Positions 47,216-58,850 of a DNA stretch of 64,000 nucleotides are shown here, one piece after another. Each line of letters opens with the position of its first letter. The first letter of the stretch is position 1. The position numbers were made by a program, and so were the translations under genes. Source of the stretch: Patagioenas fasciata (lineage: Eukaryota; Chordata; Aves; Columbiformes; Columbidae); assembly GCF_037038585.1 (NCBI RefSeq), contig NC_092523.1, forward strand, positions 2,423,001-2,487,000, read 5' to 3'. The notes under the pieces are model-generated. The model did no database searches. It was not told the origin of the DNA and saw only the letters and a list, made by a program, of their open reading frames with translations.

Positions 47216-49686
47216 TCCTGTATCTCAGCAGGGATGGTGAGACAACCGCTGTCCCAACATAAACACAGGAGTTTATAGCCTGAGCTTTGGTGAAGTGATG
47301 CTGGGCCCAAATAATCTTATTTCATTAAACACTTTTCTCGGTTTAATCCTGATTCGCTCTTTTGAGATGGGAAATGGAAGCTAAACCCAGATTCTGTTTA
47401 TCCCTCAATCTGATTTAGAGAGAATCGGCTAATAAACCCTCACGCTTTCTCCAATGGTATTTTGGTAATTCCGGCATCGTTAGTGCCACCGCAGACCGTG
47501 AGGAGAGAAATCTTCTTCCACTTTTCCTCAAAGCCACGTTGACTTCCCCTGGTTTTGTTCCACCCCTTCCAGCTCCTGTTTCTCCATCCTCATAAAGCCC
47601 AGCAGTGGGCACAGCCTCCCCATTCACACATTTCTTTCCATCTTCCCCGCATAGCACCGACTCTTCCGTGCCTCTGTTCTAGTCACGAGCCCTAACTCAT
47701 TATTATCATCATTATCCTAATACCTGGTTTCATGTCCTGCGTCCGCAAACACTAAAATAGCCGAGATTTTCCAAGCCAGCTAAAGAATCCTGTTGAGTAG
47801 CTCCCACTAATTACGAATTTCCAACCACCTCAGCGCATCCAAATCTGTCAGCCTGAAAACTCAATTAGATCTTCAGCAAAAGGCTTGAAAAACAGTTTAG
47901 TATTTTGTTGGCGTACCAAGAGGTCGGTTAAAGAGCGCTGAGGATATTGCAGACATTCATGGATCACTTTTTATCCTCTTAAGCTGCCTGGTACCGTCAG
48001 TGGTGCTAACGGACAGAGACTCTTAATTAACAGGCTCTAATATTCACAGTATTGTGTATCTGCCTTTATTAAGCACTTCCACTGGGGTCACATCCAGAGT
48101 CCTCTGCGCTCCATAGAAAGAATCCGTACGTCAAAAACTTCGCAATGAACACGTCATTGGCACACGCCAGAACCTGATTTTTCAATATTCCTTTTTACAA
48201 GTTATTCGCAGATGTGAGGGACACCTGCATTTTATATCCTTCTCTGGAATTAGCACGTTGATCCATCACTGTATTTTAATACATTATATTCCACCTTTAA
48301 AAGGCTTCGGGATTTACAGGGTTTTGGGCAAAGCCAAACCAGGCAGGGCTGGTTTGGCCCATCTCTTTCTAACAATCTCCCGCAGCGATGGCCTTTTTTA
48401 ACATTCCTCTCCGATCTTCATTTCAAGTGACATTTTATTGGAAAGGATTTCAGCATATTACATCTCCAACTGAGCGAGTCTCTGGATATCGTTAGGAAAT
48501 TAATAAAGAATGCAAACAGCTTCCTGTGTGATGTGCGAGCGATAAACATTTAGCAAACCCTTCCTCCTCCCCTCTCCGCCTGCGAATTGCTCTTCTAAAA
48601 ATAAAGGGAATGACAGAATTTCTGTCTTGTGTGACAAGAGGAGCCCTTCAGTCACTTGCAGCGGGGAAAAGCAAATGGCAAGCTTTCTCACAGATGACAT
48701 TTGGAACTGTTATTAGCGCCGCAACGCACGGGCTGATTTCTGCTTTCCCTCGCGCTGCTGTAATTAGGGGAAAATGGCACTGAAATCAATCAGACTATTC
48801 CTTGTATTTCCCAGGGAAAGCAAGCGTGGAACCTCTGCTTCTCGCGGTGATATCGACTTTAATATTGCTGGCTCTTCCTCACCCAGTCACCCCAGGCACA
48901 CATCCCATTACATCTTGTTTTCTTAAGCCTTACTTGTAAATTATTAGGTGATGATTTGGGGGGATTTGCATAAACAAGGAACAGGATGGGCTGAGACTAG
49001 CAAATTTAATTGCATTTGTAGTAGGAGATGGGTTCAGATATAAACCTGCGTTTTCTTGTCAGCATTTTAATTATTTTAATGAAAGCTTGCCTTGACGTAC
49101 TTTAGCGTTCTGATTTATGTGGTACTGAAAAATAACACCCAATTCACTGCAGAATCAACGCAGACAAAAATGAACATCCGCTGCCTTTTGGGAGATGTTA
49201 CAGTGGATACACGACAGATAACTGCTAGGAGGAGAATAAATAACTCCGGAGACAGAAAATGTTATGGAGGCAATGTTATTTTTCAGTTTATTTGAGCTTC
49301 CCTCTGCTTAGTAGAGAATGCAAATTGGTGCAGTTATTTATTGTCTTACATGCAGAGAGGTGGACAGTCTGGAGCTATGTTCATATAGACAGCTGGATAT
49401 GTTGCTTATATCAACACCAGAAAAGCTTAATTGCTTTTGAGAAGGAGCTCAATAACTTGAGGAAAGATTAAATGAGGTGAAACGCGGATGGTGAAGCTGC
49501 AGTCAGTGACCCTGGAGGCTCCTGTGGCTCCTCCGTTCCTCTCGAGCCACAGGGGAAGGTCTGTCAGAGCCAGATCAATGATCTGCATCTTCTGTTGCTT
49601 CAACTGTCACCTGCTCTTGGTGCTTCAGAGGAAGGCTAAGAAAATAAAATACCACTGGACGACTGTGCTTTTAGGGGGAAATTACA
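47216..49686. other. Long unique AT-rich interval
   Basis: The longest repeat-free stretch between EGR4 and the CpG island. No gene seen; possible regulatory DNA, unproven. Confidence 0.45.
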
Positions 49687-49985
49687 GTATCCCAGCCTGG
49701 TTGGGTTGAAGGGACCTCTGGAGATCATCCAGTCCAACCCCCCTGCTCACGCAGGGTCACCAGAGCAGATCACACAGGTCGGTCCAGGCGGGTTTGAATG
49801 TCTCAGAGAAGGAGACTCCACAGCCTCTCTGGGCAGCCTGGGCCAGGCTCTGGCACCTCAAAGTGAAGAAGTTTCTCCTCATATTGAGATGGAACCTCCT
49901 GTATTTCAGTCTGTGCCCGTTGCCCCTCACCCTGTCACTGGGCACCACTGAACAGAGTCTGGTCCATCCTTGCACCTGCTGACAA
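49687..49985 (-). mobile_element. CR1 LINE fragment
   Basis: GTATCCCAGCCTGGTTGGG then TGAAGGGACCTCTGGAGATC. Confidence 0.92.
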
Positions 49986-50549
49986 CCACCTGAAACACAA
50001 AATATTGTTATAGTCAGGACTTGTGCTGAAGGCCTCAGGGAGAGCATCATGGCTTTATCAAGAAAAATGTGGAGCTCCTTGTTCCTCCATGGCACCCAAA
50101 GGGAAGGAACGAACAACCAGGGGACAGCCGCTGACACCCAGACCTGAACTTGTCCTTGCAGGGGTTCATCTGTTCTTCACCGCGTGCTCGGGTGGCAGAG
50201 TCTCCCCCAAACTTGAAGCCTGTCCTTTCAGCAACCCAACGGGGAAGGTGGTCCCTGACAGACTGCCACAGACAGACCACCTCTCCAATGGAGACCTTTG
50301 AGTAAGCTGAATGGACCTCCCACCTAGGAACTCCAGCTCATTCCCCGGTAACACCTACACAGTCTCAAAATGCTGTTGGATTTTAATGAATGCCCATCAC
50401 CAAATTCCAAAGCCTGTTATGACCAGGTATTGCCTTTCTGCAAGTGCACTGGCACAGAACAGTAGCAGAAATGGTTCCGTCACAGGAAAATCATGCAGTC
50501 ACCACGCTCATTTGAAAAACCTTTCACTTAAGAGGAATTTTCCCTCAAT
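49986..50549. other. Unique interval
   Basis: Nothing recognised. Confidence 0.5.
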
Positions 50550-51022
50550 TCGAGAAGGACAGGGAACTGCTGGAGAGAGTCCAGCGCAGCCACCAAGATG
50601 CTGAAGGGAGTGGAGCATCTCCCGTGGGAGGAAAGGCTGAGGGAGCTGGGGCTCTGGAGCTGGAGAAGAGGACACTGAGGGGTGACCTCATTCATGGGGA
50701 TCAATACGGAAAGGGGCAGTGTCAGGAGGATGGAGCCAGGCTCTTCTCAGTGACAACCAGTGACAGGACAAGGGGCAATGGGTTCAAACTGGAACACAAG
50801 AGGTTCCACTTAAATTTGAGAAGAAACTTCTTCTGGTGAGGGTGTCAGAGCCTGGCCCAGGCTGCCCAGGGAGGCTGTGGAGTCTCCTTCTCTGCAGACA
50901 TTCAAACCCGCCTGGACCCCTTCCTGTGGAACCTCAGCTGGGTGTTCCTGCTCCATGGGGGGATTGCACTGGATGAGCTTTCCAGGTCCCTTCCAACCCC
51001 TGACATTCTGGGATTCTGTGAT
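50550..51022 (+). mobile_element. CR1 LINE fragment
   Basis: GAGAGAGTCCAGCGCAGCCA through GGGATTGCACTGGATGAGC, ending GACATTCTGGGATTCTGTGA. Paralogous to the copy at 53255. Confidence 0.93.
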
Positions 51023-51109
51023 TGTGCATTTACTGTGAGCTCAGTCTGACCCAGCGGGCTGCCCTGAGAGCCGGGAGGGCACAGGATGTGTTGGTAGGGC
51101 TGCTGATGT

Positions 51110-51312
51110 GATGGCCTCAAGTTGCACCAGGGGAGGTTGATGTTGGATCTGGGGAACAATTTCTTCCCCAAAGGGCTGTGGGGCATTGGAACAGGCTGCC
51201 CAGGGCAGTGCTGGAGTCACCATCCCTAGAGGGCTGGACAGATGGACATGAGGTTCTCAGGGCCATGGGGTAGTGCTGGGGCTGGGTTATAGTTGGACTC
51301 GTTGATCTTGAG
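51110..51312 (+). mobile_element. CR1 LINE fragment, left part, interrupted
   Basis: Runs from GGCCTCAAGTTGCACCAGGG to GACTCGTTGATCTTGAG, where the consensus would continue GGTCTTTTCCAACC. The continuation is at 52250, after a 937-bp insertion. Confidence 0.92.
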
Positions 51313-52249
51313 TGTAAGGAACATTTAACGAAGAACTATTGTTTTTACATAACTGAGGACCTGGTGCCTGACCCCAGCAGGGTAGAAGGACCGAGAAACA
51401 TCGGACTATGGATCCTTAATATAAAACAGTCTCTTCCCGGAATACATACTGACACCTGTATGCATACTGATACTTGTATTTACAAGTTAATTCAGGGGGA
51501 AGGGTAGCCAGAGTACCAGGAATCCACATTTTAAATAGATTGATAAGGGGAAGAGTATTGTATGTAAACTGAGGTTGGGGTAGTCTGTAAACCCTGAAGT
51601 ACCCAACCAATGGGGAACAGGGCAGGGAAATTGCAGCTGGGATTTTGGGGGGATATAAGCAAGGGCTTTTTGCCTTATTATGTGTGCCTACTGTATGGGA
51701 ATGTAGTGTAAGATTGGTAAGGAGGTTAGTTCAGTGTGAATACGCTCAAGTGACTTGCACCTGTCTGTAGAAAAGGCACATACATCACACTAATTGACTT
51801 TGTGTGCTTGGTGAGTAGAACCTCTGTGTTAGATAACATAGGCCTATGAGAAACTCCAGGCACCTCATCACTATGTCTGAGATTCCTGCTTTGTTGTGAG
51901 AAAGAGCAGGAGGCTGTGCCTGCCTGAAGCCTTGAAATACAGGTGAGCTCAGCAAGCCCAGGGATCTTCCAGCAGGGCTGAACTGACCCGCGCCTGCATC
52001 CCCGCTGGTGCCACCTCTGCCTGGGGTCTCAAGTGTGACTTTGGAGATCCCCCAGTAGAGAGAGAACTAAAATAAAACTTGCTCTTTGCAATGCATTCGT
52101 GGCCTCTGGCTCTTCTTGCGACGTGCCTGCATATGTGCACACACCCACGTTTAGGTAGAACACGTAGTGTTGCAATATCGTTATTAAAAAAAATTGCTTT
52201 AATGAGAGATCCTGCCTGAGCCTATTATATTTGCAAAATGTTTCATACG
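51313..52249 (+). mobile_element. Solo LTR-like element nested in CR1
   Basis: A 937-bp insertion splitting a CR1 copy, flanked by the 5-bp direct repeat TTGAG (51308-51312 and 52250-52254). Ends are imperfect inverted repeats: TGTAAGGAACATTT at the left; the right end read inward is CGTATGAAACATTT, so the terminal CA has become CG. Inside, in the plus direction, are CCAAT (51607), TATAAG (51654) and AATAAA (52071), the usual LTR signal order. No internal retroviral coding region is present, so it fits a solo LTR left after recombination. A 5-bp duplication suits ERVL-like elements; the family is not identified. Confidence 0.72.
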
Positions 52250-52296
52250 TTGAGGGTCTTTTCCAACCAAAACGGCTCTGTGAGTGTACGATTCTG
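52250..52296 (+). mobile_element. CR1 LINE, right part after LTR insertion
   Basis: TTGAGGGTCTTTTCCAACC then AAAACGGCTCTGTGAGTGTA; completes the copy that begins at 51110. Confidence 0.9.
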
Positions 52297-52319
52297 TGTT
52301 GCACGTGTTTGTATGCACA

Positions 52320-52608
52320 CCCCCCCCGCCCCTTCCGGCCACTCGCTGCCGCTCTGCGCGCCAAAACCAGCGCCGCGCGCACCCCCACCCGCCGCTCGGC
52401 GGCGCCCGCGCCGCCCCGCCCCGCAACGGCCACCGGTGGCGGCTGCGCATGCGCAGGGCGGGGAGCGAGTCCCTAACGACGCGGGGCGGGATGACGGGGC
52501 GGCGGCGCATGCGCGGCGGGGCGGGCCCGGGCGGCCGCTGTGAGGGGCCGGGGGGTCTCGTCTGTCCGTGTGTCTGTCTGCATGTCCGTCTGCCGCCATG
52601 AAGTCGGG

Positions 52609-52639
<31 letters not shown>

Positions 52640-52720
52640 CAAGTTCCTGTGAGTACGCGGTCTGCGGAGGGGTTGGCGCAGGCGGCCTTTGCGGGGAGGC
52701 GGTGACTGCCCTGGGCTGCC
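52320..52720 (+). promoter_or_regulatory. CpG island promoter with two NRF1-type sites
   Basis: Dense CpG, no TATA box. It contains a perfect NRF1 palindrome TGCGCATGCGCA (52444-52455) and a second core CGCATGCGC (52506-52514). Both lie 80-150 bp upstream of the ATG at 52598, a typical housekeeping-type promoter layout. Confidence 0.85.
52598..52648 (+). CDS. First coding exon of a plus-strand gene, candidate ALMS1 exon 1
   Basis: ATG in the context GCCGCCATGA, followed by 17 codons MKSG, ten Glu, QVP, ending in CCT|GTGAGT, phase 0. The human ALMS1 protein (centrosome and basal-body protein of cilia) also begins with a short lead followed by a long poly-Glu run, and ALMS1 is the plus-strand neighbour of EGR4/FBXO41 in mammals. 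The resemblance is low-complexity, so synteny carries most of the weight. No further ALMS1 exon was recognised up to 64000. An upstream out-of-frame ATG at 52582 is in weak context. Confidence 0.45.
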
Positions 52721-53254
52721 CCTCAGCCCGGCCTTGGGGCCGGGGGAGTGACTGGCGGGTTCACTCGTGTTTTTCCTTCCCTGCGTGTGTGTGGAAGCTG
52801 GCGTGATCTCGCCTTGTGCCCCGGGAAGGGGCTGCAGCTTATTGTTCTGCCCCAGCAATAGGGAGGGTGCAAAAGCTCTGTCTTTGAGAACGGGGGGACT
52901 GCAGCTGGGCTGATTCCTCCTCCTGTGTGTGTCATTGTCCTATTGCCTTTGTCCCTTACTCTGCCCTGGGGAAGGTTGGGTGCAGTTGGCTTGACCCGTG
53001 TGGTTGGTTTTGTCACTGACTCTCCTCGGAGGTCACAGCCAGTGGCCCCATGGAGCCATTGGTGCCCCAGAAGGGCTCATATTTGGCTCTGTGCACTTTG
53101 CTGTGTTCATCCCAGTGCTGGAGATGGGCAAGGGGAGATCTCTGGAGGTCACAGATGTCCCATCGTATGCTGCTACCCTCATGTCCTGGGATCAACATCA
53201 TGATTCTCTTGTGAGAGCATTGGGAAGCTCCTTTCCTGTGGTATTGCACTGTTG

Positions 53255-53985
53255 CATCTGAGTAGGAACAACCCCAGGTTTGAGTATAAGTTGGGGAAGG
53301 ACCTATTAGAGAGCAGTGTAGGAGGAAGGGACCTGGGGGTCCTGGGGACAGCAGGGTGACCATGAGCCAGCACTGGGCCCTTGTGGCCAGGAAGGCCAAT
53401 GGTACCTGGGGTGGGTTAGAAGGGGGTGGTCAGTAGGTCAGAGAGGTTCTCCTGCCCCTCTGCTCTGCCCTGGGGAGACCACACCTGGAATATTGTGTCC
53501 AGCTGTGGCCCCTCAGTTCCAGAAGGACAGGGAACTGCTGGAGAGAGTCCAGCGCAGCCACCAAGATGCTGAAGGGAGTGGAGCATCTCCTGTGTGAGGA
53601 AAGGCTGAGGGAGCTGGGGCTCTGGAGCTGGAGAAGAGGACACTGAGGGGTGACTGATTCATGGGGATCAATATGGAAAGGGGGAGTGTCAGGAGGATGG
53701 AGCCAGGCTCTTCTCGGTGACAACCAGTTATAGGACAAGGGGCAATGGGTACAAACTGGAACACAAGAGGTTCCACTTGAATTTGAGAAGAAACTTGTTC
53801 GTGGTAAGGGTGTCAGAGCCTGGCCCAGGCTGCCCAGGGAGGTTGTGGAGTCTCCTTCTCTGCAGACATTCAAACCCGCCTGGACACCTTCCTGTGGAAC
53901 CTCAGCTGGGTGTTCCTGCTCCATGGGGGGATTGCACTGGATGAGCTTTCCAGGTCCCTTCCAGTCCCTGACATTGTGGGATTCT
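53255..53985 (+). mobile_element. CR1 LINE fragment
   Basis: Longer copy with CACTGGGCCCTTGTGGCCAG, GAGAGAGTCCAGCGCAGCCA and an end at GACATTGTGGGATTCT. Confidence 0.93.
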
Positions 53986-56449
53986 GGCCCCTGGTGTCAT
54001 CTGTCCTGCTGTTCTCATGGTGTTTTCCAGAATTGTAAAGGGCTTGTATTACCTGCTCAGGTTCTGATTCTTGCAAACTGTTGGGAGGCATCTTTGTGCA
54101 GCGTGCCTGATGTTGGACACGTGGGTCTGGAGGTGTTTATGGATTTCTCGTCTGCAGGTCTGTATTAGGAAAGGTACTAGAGGACAACCCCAAGTTGTGA
54201 GGGTCAGTGATCACCCCAGAGCATCATCTCAGAGGTCTGAAGGAACTCGGAGACTCAACAGCCAAATGGCAACAAGTGGTAGATGTCGTATCAATTTTCA
54301 CAAACCTTCCCTGGGATGAAACAAGGATCAATACATTTCAGTCTTATCAGGAAAATTAATAGAGACTAAAACAAAGAATAAAAGCCGCTGTGTGAATAAA
54401 TTTGATCTGTTAAAGGCAAGACCAGCCTTAATGAACATGTCTATATGGGATTTTGGATGATGCGATCTCAATTTGGTTTTCAAAAGCCATCTGCTGAAGG
54501 ACCTTCACCCTGTGTTTTCAGGAAGGCTAATTTGCCACCAAATGGAAGGGACAGTTCTTTCACTACTGTGTATTCTCGTATGTATTTAAACAGGAATGAA
54601 GTTCATTTGAATGCTGATTTACAGGCAAATTTCCTCGTTAGCTTTATGAAGTTGTATGTGATGTTCTAGCCAAGTGAACCTCCCTCCTGCTTCTTGTTTC
54701 ACCTTCACCGTGTTCATCGCAGGTCCGCTTATTTTGATCCTTTTTGGCTATCGAGTTGTGTTTTACGGTGGCCGTTGCTTCCTTCTTGGTGTTTGTTTTG
54801 CTCTGTGGTTTAATTGCTGCTCTGACAACCAGCGCAGCTTTGGGAATACCAGGCTTGTTGCTAGTGCTCTGCTGTTCTTCTGGGCCAAGGGAATAGACTG
54901 AGGACATCTTCTGTCTGTTGTAGCATGGCTGCTTTTGCGCCTTTATTGCGTATTCCTATTGCAAGAAACTCTTTTAGCTCTAATTTCAGTTGACAAAGAG
55001 AGAATAACACCAAAAAGCTTTGTAGCTATTGATGTGCATGACTGTAGTTTCAGGAGTGCTATAAATCTGCAAGTCCCAGCTTGCCAGTCAGATGAAGTGA
55101 CCTGTGCTGCTGTGCCCTGGGTACTTGTTGTTACCTCTGTGTTGTTTTGTCACATATTCCAAGAGACAACGAACCAGCTGGACTGTTAATTGTGGTTAAA
55201 ATTGGCTTAAGAAACATCTACTCAGCTCTAACCTCAAGTTTTTGCTTACTGAGGAGACACTGGGACTGTATCTTGCAGCCCAAGTGCCTGTTCGTGACAA
55301 TTTAAAGGGATTATTGAACTTTTGGCATCAGACTGTAAGAGTGAGAAGAAATTCTGTAACCAACATAGTGATACTTTCTGCTGTTTATGCTGTTTTCCCT
55401 TATCAGCAAAAACGTTGTCTCTTTCCTCTTTTAGTTTATTTTTGATTATGAGGAGGGTTTAAATCCTGTCTCTTTTTCTTTTAATTAATCCAAGTAGAAA
55501 CATCAAAATAAGGTCCTTCTGACAGTGGTACCTTTTATTTCAGTAGTAATTTAGTGTGGAAAAGAGAAAGGAATGAGCATTTTTATTAAAGTCAGAGGGC
55601 AGCTCTTGTAAATATCATCTAAACAAAGAAAAGTTACAGCTCTTGTCAATATCATGTAAACAAACAAACAAAAGTCTAAACATTGGGGATACTCATTGCT
55701 TTTTTCAGTGGTCCAAAGCAGAGAATATGTAGAAGTTTATATATAAAGAATGGGGAGGTCGCCTCACACTCTTCCCTGTTCCAACATGGGGTCCTTCCCA
55801 AGGGAAACAGTTCTTCATGAGCTTCTCCAGCATGAGATCTGCTCCACCTTTAACCTCCATGGGCTGCAGGAGACAGGTGGTCTCACCATAGACTGCAGAG
55901 GAATCTCTGCTGCAGCATCTGGAGCACCTCCTGTCCCTCCTTCTTCACTGGCCTTGGTGTCTACAGGGCTGTTTCTCTCACATATTCTCACTCCTTTCTC
56001 CACTGCTATTGTTCCTTAGCAGGTTTTTTTCCTGTTCTTAAATATGTTATCCTGGAGGCGCTACCACCATTGCTGACTGACTTGGCCTTGGCCAGCAGTG
56101 GGTCCATCTTGGAGCCAGCTGATGTTGGCTCTGTTGGACATGGGGAAACTTCAGAGGCACCTTGGCAAGCTGGATTAATGGCCCAAGAGGTATTTCATGA
56201 TCTTTAGCTATGAAAAATTCAGTCTTTCTCACCAAGAAAGAAAATTCCTGTACATCAGTACCAACTGGTGGCCCTTCAGAGAAGAGCATGAGGACCTGAT
56301 GGGCAGCAAGTTAAATGTGAGGTGACTGCTCAGTCTTGCAGCAATGAATGCCAGTCATGTACTGGGCTGTATTAATAAGAGTATAACTGGCAGCTGGAGG
56401 GACCTGAATATTCCCTCCTCTTGGCCACAGCTGCATCCTGTCCCAAGTT

Positions 56450-56935
56450 CTGGACTGCCAGGACAAGAGAGAGGTCAGCAAAATGACCTCAGTCTGGTGA
56501 AGGCCACCAGGACATTCAGCAGCTGGTGAACGTGGTGCATGAGCAGAAACTGTGGAGGTTGCTTTGCCCTTGGGAGGAGGAGGAGGCTGAAGGTGAGGAC
56601 CTGAAAGTGATGCTTCCCTACCAAAAGAGAGATTTGGAGAAGGCAGAGGAAGAATCTCCTTGGAGGTGCATAGTGACAGGACAAGCAGCAGTGGTGATGT
56701 GTTACAGTAGGCGAAATTCCAACTGCAGATGTGTTTTTCATGAGGAGGGTGGTGAAGTGCTGGACCAGCACCCACAGATGTGGTTGGATCTCCATCCTTG
56801 GAAATAATCACATGTTGGCTGGATGAGGCCTGAGTATCCTGATCCAGCCTTGAAGTGAGTCCTGCTGTGAGCAGCAGGTTGGACTGGGTGACCTCCAGAG
56901 GTCCTTCCAACATAAGTTACACTGTGATTACATGA
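56450..56935 (+). mobile_element. Old CR1 LINE fragment
   Basis: Diverged; ends GGTTGGACTGGGTGACCTCC then AGAGGTCCTTCCAACATAAG and a TGTGATTA terminus. Confidence 0.75.
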
Positions 56936-57572
56936 ATAAAACCTCTGCTTTGGGCATTACGCTGTATTACAGTAATCGGCTTTCAGATTGCCTTACAGTG
57001 CCACTGAGCAGGGTGTTCTCAGCCTTGGAAGCCTCCCTGTCTTAGGAAACCAAGCAAAAACCAGGCAGACTTGTTGCAAATCAGTGGCAATTAATTTTCT
57101 ACTTGTTGTTTTAGGATGCTCCATAACGCTATTGATGTTATAAACTTGACAGTGAAAACTACGATTTTTAAAGGATTCAGAATCTTTGCAATGTCAGTGT
57201 ACATTGTGTACATATACCAGTTACCTTTCTGGAACGCTTTCAGCACACCCTGGCAGTTTACTATGTTTTGAATCTTCCCTTGTTTTCATTTGAGATCTGC
57301 TGTGCTGGTTCTGATCTCTTGTAGGTGTTTGAAAGCCTGAGGTTTGTTGCACAAAGGTGATAAAACAGTTCAGAATTTACATAGTGCTGGTTGGTGTTAC
57401 CTTTGTACCAGAATGGTGTGGGTCTGGAAAGTGCTGCTAGCACGCCAGTCCTTATTGAAAAAGCAAGTTACATCTCAAATAATTTGTGTTTCTCATACCC
57501 GACAGCACCAAATCATTGTTACATTTTTTTGAATAATGTTTTCTAAATGTATATTATTTACTGGTACGTCCT

Positions 57573-58850
57573 TTGCATTTGAGAAGTTGTGGCAGTCTGG
57601 TGAAGGTTCCCACTGGCTGGAAAAGAGGAAACATAACCCACATTTTTAAGAAGAGAGAAAAGGAAGACCTAGGGAACTACAGGCCCGTCAGTCTCACCTC
57701 TGTGCCTGGCAAGGTCATGGAGAAGGTCCTTTTGGAAACTGTGCTAAGGCACATGGAAAATGAGGAGGTGATTGGTGACAGCCAACATGACTTCACCAAG
57801 GGCATATCATGCCTGACAAACTTGGTGGCCTGTGGTGGAGTTACAGCGTTGGTAAATGTCACCTACCTGGACTTGTGCAAAGCATTTGATGCTGTCCTGC
57901 ATGACATCCTTGTCTCTGTGTTGGAGAGATATGGATTTGATGTATGGATCACTGAATGGGTAAGAAATTGGCTGGAGGTTTGCACTCAAAGAGTTGGGGT
58001 CAAAGGCTCGGTGTCCCAGTGGACGTCAATGATGAGGTGGACCTTGACAGGCTGGAGAGGTGGGACTGTATGAACCTCATGAAGTTCAACAAGGCCAAGT
58101 GCAAGGTCTTGCACACGGGTTCGGTCAGCCCGAAGCACATATACAGACTGGGCAGAGAATGGATGAAGAGCAGCCCTGAGGAGAAGGACTTTGGTGTGCT
58201 GGTTGATGAGAAGCTCAACGTGACCCGACAATGTGTGCTTGCAGCCCAGAAACCCAACTGTATCTCGGGCTGCATCCCCAGCCCTGTGGGCAGCAGGTGG
58301 AGGGAGGTGATTCCGCCCCTCTGCTCCACTCTGGTGAGACCCCCCTGCAGTGCTGGTCCAGCTCTGGGTCCTCAGCACAGGACACACATGGACCTGCTGG
58401 AGAGAGGCCAGAAGAACCACAGAAATGATCGGAGGCTGGAACAGCTCTGCTGGGAGGACAGGCTGAGAGAGCTGGGGTGTTCAGCTGGAGAAGAGAAGCT
58501 CTGGGGAGACCTTATTGCAGCCACCAGTGCCTCAAGGGGACCTACAGGAAAGCTGGAGAGGGACTTTTTACAGGGTGGTAATGGGACAAGGCGTGATGCC
58601 TTTAAACTGAAAGAGGGGAGATTTAGATTAGATATAAGGAAGAAATTCTTCCCCCTGAGGGTGGTGAGAGCCTGGCCCAGGCTGGCCAGAGAGGTGGTGG
58701 GTGAAGCATCCCTGGAGACATCCCAGACTAGGCTGGACGGGGCTCTGAGCAACCTGAGCTGGTGAAGATGTCCCTGCTCATGCCAGGGGTTGGAACTAGG
58801 TGATCTTTGAAGGTCTCTTCCAACCCAAAGTGTTTTATGATTCTAGATGA
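57573..58850 (+). pseudogene. CR1 LINE with ORF2 reverse-transcriptase remnant (internally deleted)
   Basis: The longest CR1 here. 57573-58073 reads [20 protein letters not shown] and later [20 protein letters not shown], matching reverse-transcriptase regions of CR1 ORF2. The next part, in another frame from about 58015, reads [20 protein letters not shown], then LGVLVDEKL-like and SLETSQTRLDGALSNL, the ORF2 C-terminal end. The catalytic palm segment with the FADD-type motif is missing between them and a frameshift separates the halves, so it is inactive. It ends CTTCCAACCCAAAGTGTTTT and ATGATTCTA. Confidence 0.9.

Noticed and set aside
52029-52858. Long Arg/Pro/Ala-rich frames on both strands over the CpG island
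   Set aside because: GC-rich sequence lacks stop codons; only the plus-strand ATG at 52598 has start and splice support.
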